A stretch of DNA of 34,353 nt from an uncultured Erysipelotrichaceae bacterium (GCA_900315225.1 OMYM01000454.1:1-34353), one strand, 5' to 3'; shown: positions 21,997 to 31,436, counted from the stretch's first letter. Numbers and translations are program-made. The notes: generated by a model not told the origin, from the letters alone.

Positions 21997-24342
21997 ATGT
22001 CAATGCATTCATTGGTTGAGAATAATATGCATAATATCATGAACGTAAGAGGTGATGAACCTAGGAAAACACATGTTGCCAGTGAAATGGAGATGTCTAT
22101 CAAGGCGGGAGAAGTTGTAGGGCAACTGTACGATGCGCTTTTAAAGCAATACAAGAATCCAAGCAGCGAGTCAAGCCTGAAGTCGCTGAACAAGCTGTGT
22201 GTCCGCATTGTATTCTGCCTCTATGCAGAACATGCCGGGATCTTTGGCAAGCGTCTCATGTTCCATGATTACCTGGAGCAGTTCAATACAAGGTACATGC
22301 ACTATGCACTGAGGCTTTTGTTTTGTGTCTTGGCGCAGAAGGAAGAGGAAAGGGATGTGTACCTCCCAAACGACCTTGCGGCATTTCCGTATGTGGACGG
22401 TGGGCTGTTCGCAGGCGAGGACATTGAAATCCCAATGTTTACCGATGAAATCAGGGAGCTTCTGCTTGTGAAGGCATCGGAGGATTTCGACTGGTCTGGG
22501 ATCAGCCCAACGATTTTCGGGGCTGTATTCGAATCGACGTTGAATCCCGAGACAAGGCGTGCGAGCGGGATGCACTACACGTCCATAGAGAACATCCACA
22601 AGGTGATCGACCCGCTGTTTCTTGATGGCCTGAAGGATGAATTGGAAGGCATCGCGATGCTCAAGACGACCAAGACGCAAAACAAGAGGCTGAAGGAGTT
22701 CCAGAAAAAGCTTGCCTCGCTTGTGTTTCTCGACCCTGCGGCGGGAAGCGGAAACTTCCTCACCGAGACATACCTCAGCCTGCGCAGGCTGGAAAACAGG
22801 GCGCTGGCGATCATGACGCACGGCCAGATGATGATGGGGTTTGACGGGGCGTCCCCGATCCAGGTCGGCATCGGGCAGTTCAATGGGATTGAGATCAACG
22901 ACTTTGCTGTGACGGTCGCAAAGACAGCGCTTTGGATAGCGGAAAACCAGATGATGAGGGAGACGGAGGACATCGTGCTGATGGACCTTGATTTTCTGCC
23001 CTTGAAGACAAGCGCCAACATCGTGGAGGGGAATGCCCTGCGGCTTGACTGGAACGATGTTGTGGACAAGGAAAACCTGGACTACATCATGGGGAATCCC
23101 CCGTTCGTTGGGTTTTCCATGATGACAAGGAGCCAAAAGGATGACATGCAAGGCATTTTTGGGGATGTTAGAAACCTGGACTATGTCTCCGCATGGTACA
23201 AGAAGGCTTCCGACTATATTGCGGATACCAGGATTGAATGCGGCTTTGTCTCGACGAATTCCATTTCCCAGGGCGAGACGGTCGCAAGGCTTTGGCCTTT
23301 GTTGAAGGTCAGGATCAATTTTGCGCATAGGTCGTTTGTCTGGAACAACGAGGCATCCAGCCAGGCGCACGTGCATTGCGTGATCATTGGCTTTGCCGGC
23401 TTTGACAGGGCGACAAAAACGATCTATTCCGATGGGCGGGCGACCAAGGCAAAGGAAATCAACGCATATCTTTACGATGCGCCAGAAATACTGGTGACAA
23501 GCAGAAGCCAGCCGCTGTGCGATGACATCCCCTCCATGGTCTACGGCAACAAGCCCGCCGACGGCGGACACTTGATCATCGAGAAAGAGGACTACGATGA
23601 ATTTGTCGACAAGGAGCCGCAGGCATTGAAGTACATCCGCCCCTTGCTGGGGGCTGCGGAGTTTATCAACAACAAAAAGCGCTGGTGCCTGTGGCTTGTC
23701 GGGGCATCCCCGGCCGATCTTAGGAAATGCCCGATGGTCTTGGAACGCATCGCAAAGTGCAAGGAGGCAAGGGAGAAAAGCATTGCCATGGGGATCCGCA
23801 AGTTCGCCGCCACGCCAACCCTGTTTGCCCAGATAACCCAGCCGGAAAGCGAAGACTATATCCTGGTTCCAGGTCACTCATCGCAAGGAAGGACATATGT
23901 CCCCATTGGCTTTGTGTCTTCAGAGAATATCGTGAATAATGCCGTGCAGATTATACCCGGGGCCAATATGTATCACCTTGGCATCCTGGTATCTTCCGTC
24001 CACATGGCTTGGATGCGTGCAATCTGTGGAAGGATCAAAAGCGACTACAGGTATGGCAAGGATATTGTATACAACAACTTTCCCTGGCCGTCCCCCACGA
24101 AGAAACAGAAACAAAGGATAGAGCTTGCGGCGCAAGGCATCCTTGCTGCCCGTGCAAAGTATCCCGATTCTTCCCTTGCGGACTTGTACGACGATCTGAC
24201 CATGCCACCGGAGCTTTGCACAGCCCACCAGGCCAACGACCAGGCAGTCATGGAAGCATACGGTTTCCCTGACAAGGGGTTCTTGGAATCGGATTGTGTC
24301 GCTGAGTTGATGAAAATGTACCAGAAGCTTATGGCAAAGTAA
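21997..24342 (+). CDS. MmeI-like DNA methyltransferase lacking the N-terminal nuclease domain
   Basis: 781 aa. It begins close to the helical spacer of MmeI-like restriction-modification fusions (IKAGEVVGQLYDALLKQY, LNKLCVRIVFCLYAEHAGIF). A gamma-class N6-adenine methyltransferase follows: motif I LDPAAGSGNF near 245-254 and motif IV GNPPF near 366-370. A target-recognition region with ALKYIRPLLGAAEFINNKKR and a C-terminal segment (GRIKSDYRYGKDIVYNNFPWP) complete it. Typical family members carry a PD-(D/E)XK nuclease before the spacer, and it is absent here. The protein may therefore methylate without cutting. The start is uncertain (21997, 22006, 22027 or later), and the last ones lie closest to conserved sequence. 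GC content is higher than in the following genes. Confidence 0.8.
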   Translation: MSMHSLVENNMHNIMNVRGDEPRKTHVASEMEMSIKAGEVVGQLYDALLKQYKNPSSESSLKSLNKLCVRIVFCLYAEHAGIFGKRLMFHDYLEQFNTRYMHYALRLLFCVLAQKEEERDVYLPNDLAAFPYVDGGLFAGEDIEIPMFTDEIRELLLVKASEDFDWSGISPTIFGAVFESTLNPETRRASGMHYTSIENIHKVIDPLFLDGLKDELEGIAMLKTTKTQNKRLKEFQKKLASLVFLDPAAGSGNFLTETYLSLRRLENRALAIMTHGQMMMGFDGASPIQVGIGQFNGIEINDFAVTVAKTALWIAENQMMRETEDIVLMDLDFLPLKTSANIVEGNALRLDWNDVVDKENLDYIMGNPPFVGFSMMTRSQKDDMQGIFGDVRNLDYVSAWYKKASDYIADTRIECGFVSTNSISQGETVARLWPLLKVRINFAHRSFVWNNEASSQAHVHCVIIGFAGFDRATKTIYSDGRATKAKEINAYLYDAPEILVTSRSQPLCDDIPSMVYGNKPADGGHLIIEKEDYDEFVDKEPQALKYIRPLLGAAEFINNKKRWCLWLVGASPADLRKCPMVLERIAKCKEAREKSIAMGIRKFAATPTLFAQITQPESEDYILVPGHSSQGRTYVPIGFVSSENIVNNAVQIIPGANMYHLGILVSSVHMAWMRAICGRIKSDYRYGKDIVYNNFPWPSPTKKQKQRIELAAQGILAARAKYPDSSLADLYDDLTMPPELCTAHQANDQAVMEAYGFPDKGFLESDCVAELMKMYQKLMAK

Positions 24343-24484
24343 TCGCTTGGATGCAATGGAATGTTGTTGAGTACGTTCAGGATTCTACTCCATCATGCAT
24401 AAAACGTTAATTCGTGACAACATAACTGCTCTCATGATAAAATAACCATGGCATCATTTCTTGGTGATGCGGGAGGATTGAATC

Positions 24485-25375
24485 ATGTATTGCAGTAAAT
24501 GTGGAAATAAACTGGATAATGACGCAAGGTTTTGCCCTATATGCGGAGAACCAGTAGAATCGGTGGCTAAGCCACATGTCACACAACAATATACAGAACC
24601 ACGACAAACCTATACACCTGCGCCTAAAAGTTCGTTTTTCTCGAAATTCTTGAAGTTTGTCGGTGTCTTGGCATTGTTGGCGGTAGCTGCTGGAGGAATG
24701 CTATATTTCTTCGGTGATCGTTTTGGCGGTGGGAATGATGATGGAGGGAACTCTACCATTGCACCTGTGACTACACAACAGCCAACAAGCCAACCAACCC
24801 AACAGCCATCGACCCCAATCGCAACACCATCGGGTGAGGCAATTGTCACTCCACCTCCAGCAAATGGTCAACAACCGACCCAATTGCCTGAAAACAACCC
24901 GCCGCAAGACAGCGAGTATCATTGGGATGGCACTGTTGCGGAAGGATTTGCATACTCTACTACCGATGTACCGGATGAAAGTGATTTCTATTGGTATGCG
25001 GCAGATGGCTATGTACATTATGACCAAGTGTATGATTTTGGCAAGATCTTTGGTGGTTGGAAGGCAACAATGCGTTACCAAGACATTGGCTGGGATCTAG
25101 GAAACCTGTATATCTATGGCGATGAAGAGGAAATGACAGCCGATGCTACGATGGAAGGCGCGCTTTTCATGGATCAGGAAGGGATAAAAACAGAGAACAA
25201 ATACCGTTTGGAAATGCATGGGAATTTCAACGATGGAACCCTGACCTTGACAGATAACGATAAGATTAACTTGACCATTAGCTTGTTTGTTGAATACGAT
25301 GGGACGCAATATGCGGTGGGCGAAGGTTATGTTAATGGCGATATTGCGGCCATGATCTTGTTGAAACGTCCATAA
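24485..25375 (+). CDS. Zinc-ribbon membrane protein with secreted C-terminal domain
   Basis: 296 aa. An N-terminal zinc ribbon (C3, C6, C17, C20; YCSKCG, FCPICG) is followed by a transmembrane helix at about 55-78 (VLALLAVAAGGMLYFFGD). A Gln/Pro/Thr-rich linker runs to about 145, and an extracellular beta-rich domain follows (YHWDGTVAEGFAYS, WKATMRYQDIGWDLGN). This zinc_ribbon_2 plus TM plus low-complexity linker layout is common in Firmicutes, with unknown function. The start follows GGGAGG. It stands alone between the methyltransferase and the AT-rich block, and its relation to either is unclear. Confidence 0.85.
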   Translation: MYCSKCGNKLDNDARFCPICGEPVESVAKPHVTQQYTEPRQTYTPAPKSSFFSKFLKFVGVLALLAVAAGGMLYFFGDRFGGGNDDGGNSTIAPVTTQQPTSQPTQQPSTPIATPSGEAIVTPPPANGQQPTQLPENNPPQDSEYHWDGTVAEGFAYSTTDVPDESDFYWYAADGYVHYDQVYDFGKIFGGWKATMRYQDIGWDLGNLYIYGDEEEMTADATMEGALFMDQEGIKTENKYRLEMHGNFNDGTLTLTDNDKINLTISLFVEYDGTQYAVGEGYVNGDIAAMILLKRP

Positions 25376-25766
25376 TTTGCGACTGATCTAGGAGTGTTTT
25401 TGTTGACCTTTCGAAAGTGAATTTGATCATCCTTAAAAACGAGGGTGCTATAGTAAAGGCGACTTATGTACAATGAATCAAATGACGCAGCAGAGAAATC
25501 CAACATATCAAGAAGCTGCTGCGCAGAGGGTGAATACAGACATGAACTTGAGGTAATGAAGCAGGACTGCGTGAATCGCTGGGCAAGGGATTAAACGCGA
25601 TACCAGTTTACTTGCTACATGGACATTTCTGATGATAAGATCAAGTCAAGAATTGTTAAACGGTATGGTATTTCACAAACTAATGTCCAGAATTTTATTG
25701 ACGATGATTCCGAGTCAGAATACTCCCGTTCATGGGTGATGTGATTGTTTTGCATTTCAATGCATG

Positions 25767-25796
25767 GCACCTATCTGATTGGGGTAGGTGCTTTTT
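25767..25796 (+). terminator. Rho-independent terminator
   Basis: A 9-bp stem GCACCTATC (25767-25775) pairs with GGTAGGTGC (25783-25791, one G-U) and is followed by TTTTT. It insulates the 712-aa gene from upstream transcription. Confidence 0.75.
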
Positions 25797-25826
25797 CTTA
25801 TCACAATTAACAGGGAATTCGATATA

Positions 25827-25854
25827 TTGATTTCATGTTCAAAATTGATATAAT
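25827..25854 (+). promoter_or_regulatory. Sigma-A-like promoter of the 712-aa/1045-aa operon
   Basis: TTGATT (25827-25832), a 16-bp spacer and TATAAT (25849-25854), about 78 bases before the start codon at 25933. Confidence 0.65.
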
Positions 25855-25932
25855 AGGAGAGGTAAGGAGATATAAGTATCAAAGATGTTTGGTCGATTGC
25901 GACCATGTGAGCTTAGCCTAGAGGTGTGAAAG

Positions 25933-28071
25933 ATGAGTTATTCGGGAATGGTGGAACAAGAAATTACTCAGTTTAATGAAAGCAGCAATAATGAATTGGA
26001 ATTTGTTTACTTAGCTGAAGAGACCATTGGTAAAAATGGAGATCTATATGAAAGAATAGAAGAGTTTATGAAAAACAACATTTCCTTACCTTCAGCTGCG
26101 GTAAAGGTAAATTGTTTCTGGTATATCGTTGGCATGGATAGAAAAGAGGAATGCAAGGGTATTGATAAGAAGGGGGTTTTAGACGAAATCATAAAGAGAG
26201 ATATTTCTGTCAAGACCCAAAAGATATTAAGAATCATGGCATCTCTTCTTTCCGAAGCTTGCATTGATAGCGGAATGGAAGATATGACGGAAGATCGAGT
26301 ATACATCTGTTTAACTGAGGAACTTGATCCACATATGAACAAGACATTTGTTAAGAGGATTGCTCTTGCAACAGATTTGTCATATTCCACGTATCAGAAT
26401 ACGCTACAGAATATGACAGATTGTGAAGACGAGGATTTGTATGAGTTGGATGATTTCCTTGTCGCATTGGTGATAAAAAGTCAGACAATGATGAGATACC
26501 GTACGTATCTTGCGTTAAAGAAAGATTACAAGATGAGAAAGGATGCTGAGAAAAACAGAGTGGATTCGTTTATGGACATAGTCCCAATGATTAGTACTAT
26601 CGAACCGATCAAATCGATATATCGTGATTTCGATTTCTCTTCTGAACAGAACATAGAGCCTTCTGTTATCGAAAAAATTATTGCTTATAATATGATTTTG
26701 AATAACTCTAAAAGAAATTCCGTTCAAGTCAAGGACGAATTGATTAGTGATATTACCCAATTGCTTCAGACAAGTGATCATGTTATGGCTAAACAAGCAA
26801 GATCTTTAGCTAATAGACGCACGATGATTACAGGAGAATTTAGGTTGGAATTTAATCCGGATGTATTCACCTCTTTGCCAGAAGGGTATGAATTCAACGT
26901 AGAGAAAGAAAATGGGGAGAGGTATTCTTTTAAAACGACAAAAAGGCTATTGATTACAGTCCAACAAAAGCGTAATCGTGCGGTGGATGTTGAGGTACAA
27001 GGATATGTATACGATTTTTCCGATCAAATCGTGTTTGCCCCTAAGAAAAGCTTGTTATTTCTTCCTCCCTATCCTAAAGGAGTTGAAACAATTTGCAACC
27101 CATTTGATCTTAGATTCGACTCTTTGCAAATAAGAGCATTCTATGATCCAGATGAATTTAAAGGATCGAAGAATGTCAAAGCAAATGTCATTGTGGGCAA
27201 GAATAGAGTGGATATCGAAATCCCTGCCATTGAGGTTCCAGCAGAATATTCCGCGTTAGTTCCTGTCGTTGGAAGGAAGAATAAAAATGGCAATGATGCT
27301 ATTGAGGTATTCCAAAGGAAAGAATTCGAAAATAGATGGTCAACCACCGAGTTGGATGATGCTTACATAGATGTGGAAGAAAGCATTGTAAAGCATGCTG
27401 GGAGTGCATTGGTGGAGGGCTTGTTGCGCGTTGTTCTTCCTGAACCTATGACAATCTATCGTGATACAAGATTCGAATATGCTAAAATGGATATCAGTTA
27501 TGACTACTATGCCAAAGAGACGGTAACAACAGGTGTCATTAATACATACGCTAAAAGCATTTCTCCTACTATTGAAGAGAAAGCGAAAATAGAGCAGGAT
27601 GTTTTGGGGCTTGATAAGGTCAAGGGACTTGTTAATGCTGTTGCAACACGTTGTTTTTATGATCCTGATACATTGTTTAACTGTTTCAGAGAGATTTCCT
27701 TAGGAATAATGGGTGACGAATTTGTCGATGATAAACGTTATATGGCTTTTCCTCTAATTGGCGAATGGCTGAAGAAATCCTGGATTCAAGCGGACATTGA
27801 ATCCAGCTATAAGGTTACTCGTAATGATATCTTGACATTGGTGTTTTTTAAATATGCGTTAGAATCTAATGATAATGAATGCCTAGGTACAAGAGAATTT
27901 CAATGTTTAGCAAATGAATATTTACGTAGATGCCAAATGAATGAATTGTTCTTGAACAATATTTATGACATGTATCTTTCGCTTATGGCAATGCATAAAG
28001 ATACGGATGATATTCTGGTTGCATACTCGGTGATTAATAGGATTGCTTTGAGGCAGGGAAAGAAAAGATGA
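25933..28071 (+). CDS. 712-aa protein of unknown family, first gene of accessory operon
   Basis: I recognise no named family. The protein is cytoplasmic: no signal peptide or membrane helices. Residues 1-280 are mostly helical and acidic. Residues about 295-500 are beta-rich (GEFRLEFNPDVFTSLPEGYEF, VDVEVQGYVYDFSD, LLFLPPYPKG). The C-terminal 170 residues are helical and contain TREFQCLANEYLRRCQM and a NNIYDMYLSLMAM segment. No catalytic motif is obvious. It starts after GAGGTG and shares an ATGA overlap (28068) with the 5' end of the next gene, so the two were translated together. Codon use is AT-rich compared with genes before 24.4 kb, suggesting transfer. A structural or sensor role beside the downstream kinase/RyR-like protein is a guess. 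Confidence 0.75.
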   Translation: MSYSGMVEQEITQFNESSNNELEFVYLAEETIGKNGDLYERIEEFMKNNISLPSAAVKVNCFWYIVGMDRKEECKGIDKKGVLDEIIKRDISVKTQKILRIMASLLSEACIDSGMEDMTEDRVYICLTEELDPHMNKTFVKRIALATDLSYSTYQNTLQNMTDCEDEDLYELDDFLVALVIKSQTMMRYRTYLALKKDYKMRKDAEKNRVDSFMDIVPMISTIEPIKSIYRDFDFSSEQNIEPSVIEKIIAYNMILNNSKRNSVQVKDELISDITQLLQTSDHVMAKQARSLANRRTMITGEFRLEFNPDVFTSLPEGYEFNVEKENGERYSFKTTKRLLITVQQKRNRAVDVEVQGYVYDFSDQIVFAPKKSLLFLPPYPKGVETICNPFDLRFDSLQIRAFYDPDEFKGSKNVKANVIVGKNRVDIEIPAIEVPAEYSALVPVVGRKNKNGNDAIEVFQRKEFENRWSTTELDDAYIDVEESIVKHAGSALVEGLLRVVLPEPMTIYRDTRFEYAKMDISYDYYAKETVTTGVINTYAKSISPTIEEKAKIEQDVLGLDKVKGLVNAVATRCFYDPDTLFNCFREISLGIMGDEFVDDKRYMAFPLIGEWLKKSWIQADIESSYKVTRNDILTLVFFKYALESNDNECLGTREFQCLANEYLRRCQMNELFLNNIYDMYLSLMAMHKDTDDILVAYSVINRIALRQGKKR

Positions 28072-28206
28072 GCGACAAGACTGTTTGTGATGCTTTAAGA
28101 AAAGGCGACTTTTTAATCGGATGGGGGAATATGGAGAAGAACCCGTTGGCATAGGATAATTATGGAAAAGATCAAGAGTATAATCATGTCGAAATATATG
28201 AATGGT
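28068..28206 (+). pseudogene. Apparent original 5' end of the 1045-aa gene, broken by a stop and a frameshift
   Basis: An ATG at 28068 overlaps the upstream stop as ATGA and encodes 28 residues (MSDKTVCDALRKGDFLIGWG and on) before an in-frame TAG at 28152-28154. Beyond it the same frame stays open and protein-like (DNYGKDQEYNHVEIYEW) to a TAA at 28206-28208. Dropping T28206 joins EW directly to KVNQSLHEML of the 1045-aa frame. The pattern fits a former start with two lesions, or a deletion within the kinase-like N-lobe. A sequencing error is also possible. Confidence 0.5.
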
Positions 28207-31200
28207 AAGGTTAATCAATCGCTACATGAAATGCTGATGGTGGCAAATACAATATTAGTTTCATTAGTCTGCCTTGAAGAGGAAGGCCTTGTCATGCTCA
28301 ATTGTGAACCTGAAAACATAGTGATTGAATTTACAGAGGATGGAACTTGCCAGATTCATTATTTTGATTTGGATGAATTTTATGTGGTGAATGGAAATAG
28401 AACCCAGATGGTTGATTCTAGTCTTCCCGAGAAACCAATTTATATTCCGTTAAAATCTGTTGAGAATAAGTTGAAGCTGATTACTAGGAGCTGGAATAGT
28501 GCCTATGCAGGAATATTTCTCTACTATTGCATAATCAATGGACAAATATTTGAGAATTTCAGTATTGATGGTGGGGAAGACCTTAAAAGGTATTCTGACC
28601 AAATAGCAATGGTTTTTCAGACCAAAGATTCAATTAGAGATGAGATTATAGGTCGTTTTCCTTCCATTAGTAAAGCTGTTTTGGATCAATTAGTTGATTT
28701 GTTCGATTATATTTTCTCGGGTTCTATAAGGGTCTCATGTATAGAAGCTACGCATAAGATGCAGAAAATCTTGGAAACATATGAAAGGGAACATCCGACT
28801 ATTGTGAAAGCAAAAGAAAGCAAAATGAAAGAGGAAGCTAATGATGGTATTCGATTCATTGACATGGAAAGATCCTTTCTATTGCTTGACCGTTATCCTG
28901 TTTTTAAGTATATGGAAAACAACGACCTGGAAGTAGCTATTATTGGCGATCATTGCTTTATTAAATCCTTCTTTAAAGTTCTGGTTGCTTGTGCGCAAAT
29001 AATGGATTCTCAAGGAAGAAATGTAATTCCTAAGATTAAGCTTTTGGTAAAAAAACCAGCTAATTTTTTGGGCATGCTAAGGCGGTTGCCTGAATTATCA
29101 AAATGTGTATCAGTGTGTTTGAATAAACTAGAAGTCAATCTTGGATTTGAACTAGATACAGAGTTATCTGAACAGCTTCTAGCTGAAATAAATGTTTTTG
29201 ATAGCGCTCTATTTTCTTTGACGGAACTAGGAGATCCTAGGTATTACATAGTCATGTGCAATAATCTAGAAGAAAACAGGGAAATAGTCAGTGAGATTGT
29301 TAGAAGAGCTGAAAAAAGAACATTTATTGCTTATATGACGGATGAAAATGATAATGCACAAGTTAGAACGGAGGGAAAATGCGATCTTTTCCCTATCTAT
29401 GATACCGCAGTATTGTCGGCGAGAGATTCGGAGGATCAAAATACTTTGTTGTTTAAGGCTTACTTAATTGAGCGCTACTATAATCGAGATCAATACTTAA
29501 ATCTTAGCGATAGTAAAATGTGGAATTTCTATGAAGAGAAATTCAGGGAATTGCCCTTTAGTGATTCGAGAAAGATCGATCTTTATAGTTGTTTTTCTTC
29601 AATGCGTACTGCTGCAACTCTTGATTATAAGATATTTTCCTTGCATGAAGATACAATGGCTCGCAATGAAAGTTGTGTAACCCCTTTAAGATTGAAAACA
29701 CTGTTAACCCAGGAGGACATTATGTTAAAACTCATGGTGTTGGAGCATAGAAGTTGGTCGGCATGGCTCATTGTTAATGGATGGCAAAGACCAGCTACAT
29801 ATATGAATAAATATGGGATAAGTTACATGGAAGATGCTGAGCCTTGGATCCAAGACATGTTTGAAAAAAGAGGAAAGTACCATAATAGCTATAATGTTCA
29901 TACGGCATTGGTTGCATGTACTCCTACTGTTTTTTCGTTTGATGGGGAACCAAAAGATTCATTGGATTTGGCCTCAATTCGTAATAGGGAAGCAATTAAG
30001 GAACTTGTGGAGAAAAACAAAACTTCTATCACGGATGATGTTTGGGAAAATGAAATTCTAAGAGAAGCAAGAAAACTAAAGGAATTTGATGATCCATCAA
30101 AAAACATTCCAGCTATTCTTGATTGCATGAACTCTTTGAGAAGAGAGATCATTGGCTATGAAGAATCTATGGAAAGCATTTGGGATAAAAGTACTTTATA
30201 TGGCAAGGTACAATCTGAGAAAGGGCTTTTTGCCAGAAGATCGGCGGCGAATATATGGCAGGATTGTGTACTGCTATTAAAAAAGAGGTTGATAGGGGAT
30301 TCCGATGCAAAGAATATAGTCACCAGAGAAAAGCGATTCATTGAAAGCGTTCAGAACTTTTACAAGAAGCTAATGCCATCACTTGAATATAAAATAAAGC
30401 GTGACTTTAAACAATCGGATTGTGAAATGATAGCGTCATTACCAGGTGTATTGACTTCTATGAAGGATGTGTGTATTCATCGTCCTGTGACTACGTCATT
30501 GAGAGATAATATTTTTGGAATTCTCAAGCTAGAGCCACGCTTGGTGGTATTAATTAACCAGCAGAATATGGAAGAAAAGGAGTTTATAATTCAATGTGAT
30601 GCTATGAGGAGAACTCTTGATTCTTTTGGCAGAGATACTATTGTCTATCTGATGGACGAGGATAGTTTTCTCTTTAGTGATGAACCATATCATGTTTTAG
30701 ATATGACAGGTGTTGATGATTTCGTTGATGGCATTGAAGAATTTAGTTCGAAATATAAAAACAGTACAATTGTTGAAACGGATTCTGGTATTTGCAAGCC
30801 GTATAAAGACAAGAGTAGGGACTTTGAATTATTTTCATATGATATGAAAATGACCGTTAATGATGCACGCATGCTTGCGGGGCTTGAAATGGATGTTTTT
30901 ACAGCAGAGATTAAGGAAAAGGAATACAAGAAAGAAGTTTTTGACTGGTTAATTAGAGAAGGGCAGTTCAATGATTTAAAAATGAATGTTACTTTCGGAA
31001 AGGATGGCAATAATTATCAATTGGACTTTGTTGCGACAATGAGGCGTCAATCAACAAAAACTGATGTTATCTATCTTTTCAAAGCCTTCAAGGATATTAT
31101 TCCCGATATTGTTGATATTCGTGAACTAATTGAAGCCAGTGAACTGTTTGAGAGGAATTGTATTCCGGTAATTATTACGGCAAAAAATAGATTTTCTTCT

Positions 31201-31299
31201 GCGCATGGGATTTTGAGCTTGCAAAAGTACATAAAAGATAAACATCTTGGCGTTGAACTCATTGCCTTTAAGGGAAAAAATGATTTGAGTGGACTTTAA
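28162..31299 (+). CDS. Large protein with kinase-like, Rossmann-like, RyR-like and nuclease-like regions
   Basis: 1045 aa from the ATG at 28162, but the true start may be 28068 (see the damaged 5' segment). The N-terminal region resembles a protein-kinase C-lobe: LNCEPENIVIEF near 46-57 for the HRDLKPEN loop, without the catalytic Asp, and YFDLDEF near 67-73 for DFG. Residues about 255-375 look Rossmann-like (LEVAIIGDHCFIKSFFKVL, YYIVMCNNLEE). LEHRSWSAWLIVNGWQR near 526 recalls RyR domains, proposed nucleotide or second-messenger sensors in prokaryotic conflict systems. The end (about 920-1045) resembles a restriction-like fold (YQLDFVAT, VIYLFKAFK), with Lys but not the acidic residue of (D/E)XK. 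AT-rich codons. The domain calls are tentative. Confidence 0.7.
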   Translation: MEKIKSIIMSKYMNGKVNQSLHEMLMVANTILVSLVCLEEEGLVMLNCEPENIVIEFTEDGTCQIHYFDLDEFYVVNGNRTQMVDSSLPEKPIYIPLKSVENKLKLITRSWNSAYAGIFLYYCIINGQIFENFSIDGGEDLKRYSDQIAMVFQTKDSIRDEIIGRFPSISKAVLDQLVDLFDYIFSGSIRVSCIEATHKMQKILETYEREHPTIVKAKESKMKEEANDGIRFIDMERSFLLLDRYPVFKYMENNDLEVAIIGDHCFIKSFFKVLVACAQIMDSQGRNVIPKIKLLVKKPANFLGMLRRLPELSKCVSVCLNKLEVNLGFELDTELSEQLLAEINVFDSALFSLTELGDPRYYIVMCNNLEENREIVSEIVRRAEKRTFIAYMTDENDNAQVRTEGKCDLFPIYDTAVLSARDSEDQNTLLFKAYLIERYYNRDQYLNLSDSKMWNFYEEKFRELPFSDSRKIDLYSCFSSMRTAATLDYKIFSLHEDTMARNESCVTPLRLKTLLTQEDIMLKLMVLEHRSWSAWLIVNGWQRPATYMNKYGISYMEDAEPWIQDMFEKRGKYHNSYNVHTALVACTPTVFSFDGEPKDSLDLASIRNREAIKELVEKNKTSITDDVWENEILREARKLKEFDDPSKNIPAILDCMNSLRREIIGYEESMESIWDKSTLYGKVQSEKGLFARRSAANIWQDCVLLLKKRLIGDSDAKNIVTREKRFIESVQNFYKKLMPSLEYKIKRDFKQSDCEMIASLPGVLTSMKDVCIHRPVTTSLRDNIFGILKLEPRLVVLINQQNMEEKEFIIQCDAMRRTLDSFGRDTIVYLMDEDSFLFSDEPYHVLDMTGVDDFVDGIEEFSSKYKNSTIVETDSGICKPYKDKSRDFELFSYDMKMTVNDARMLAGLEMDVFTAEIKEKEYKKEVFDWLIREGQFNDLKMNVTFGKDGNNYQLDFVATMRRQSTKTDVIYLFKAFKDIIPDIVDIRELIEASELFERNCIPVIITAKNRFSSAHGILSLQKYIKDKHLGVELIAFKGKNDLSGL

Positions 31300-31355
31300 T
31301 TAATTGGTGTGGTATCTTTTTGTGACTTTTATGGATATTTGATTGTTTTGATATA

Positions 31356-31383
31356 TTTACGGTCTACTGCAATATGTTATAAT
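31356..31383 (+). promoter_or_regulatory. Sigma-A-like promoter of the TIR gene
   Basis: TTTACG (31356-31361), a 16-bp spacer and TATAAT (31378-31383), about 54 bases before the start at 31437. It allows expression separate from the upstream operon, since no terminator is seen between them. Confidence 0.6.
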
Positions 31384-31436
31384 TGAAAAGGTGATTTAAA
31401 GGAAGCTTGCAAAAGTTAGATTTTTGGGGAGGAAGT

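Larger units (their letters stand above)
25376..25932. other. Intergenic region with two unrecognised micro-ORFs
   Basis: This 557-base gap holds two short plus-strand frames. One is at 25466-25594 (42 aa, start MYNESNDAAEKS) and one at 25619-25744 (41 aa, start MDISDDKIKSRIVKRYGISQ). The second looks like the end of a helix-turn-helix or helical domain. Neither has a strong ribosome site, and I recognise no family, so they may be remnants of a decayed gene. A terminator at 25767-25796 and a promoter at 25827-25854 complete the region. Confidence 0.4.

Noticed and set aside
22171..23877. Long minus-strand frame of 568 codons
   Set aside because: It lies fully antisense to the MmeI-like methyltransferase, whose motifs are clear. 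It has no ribosome site and reads as a His/Arg/Leu-rich shadow caused by GC-rich codons.
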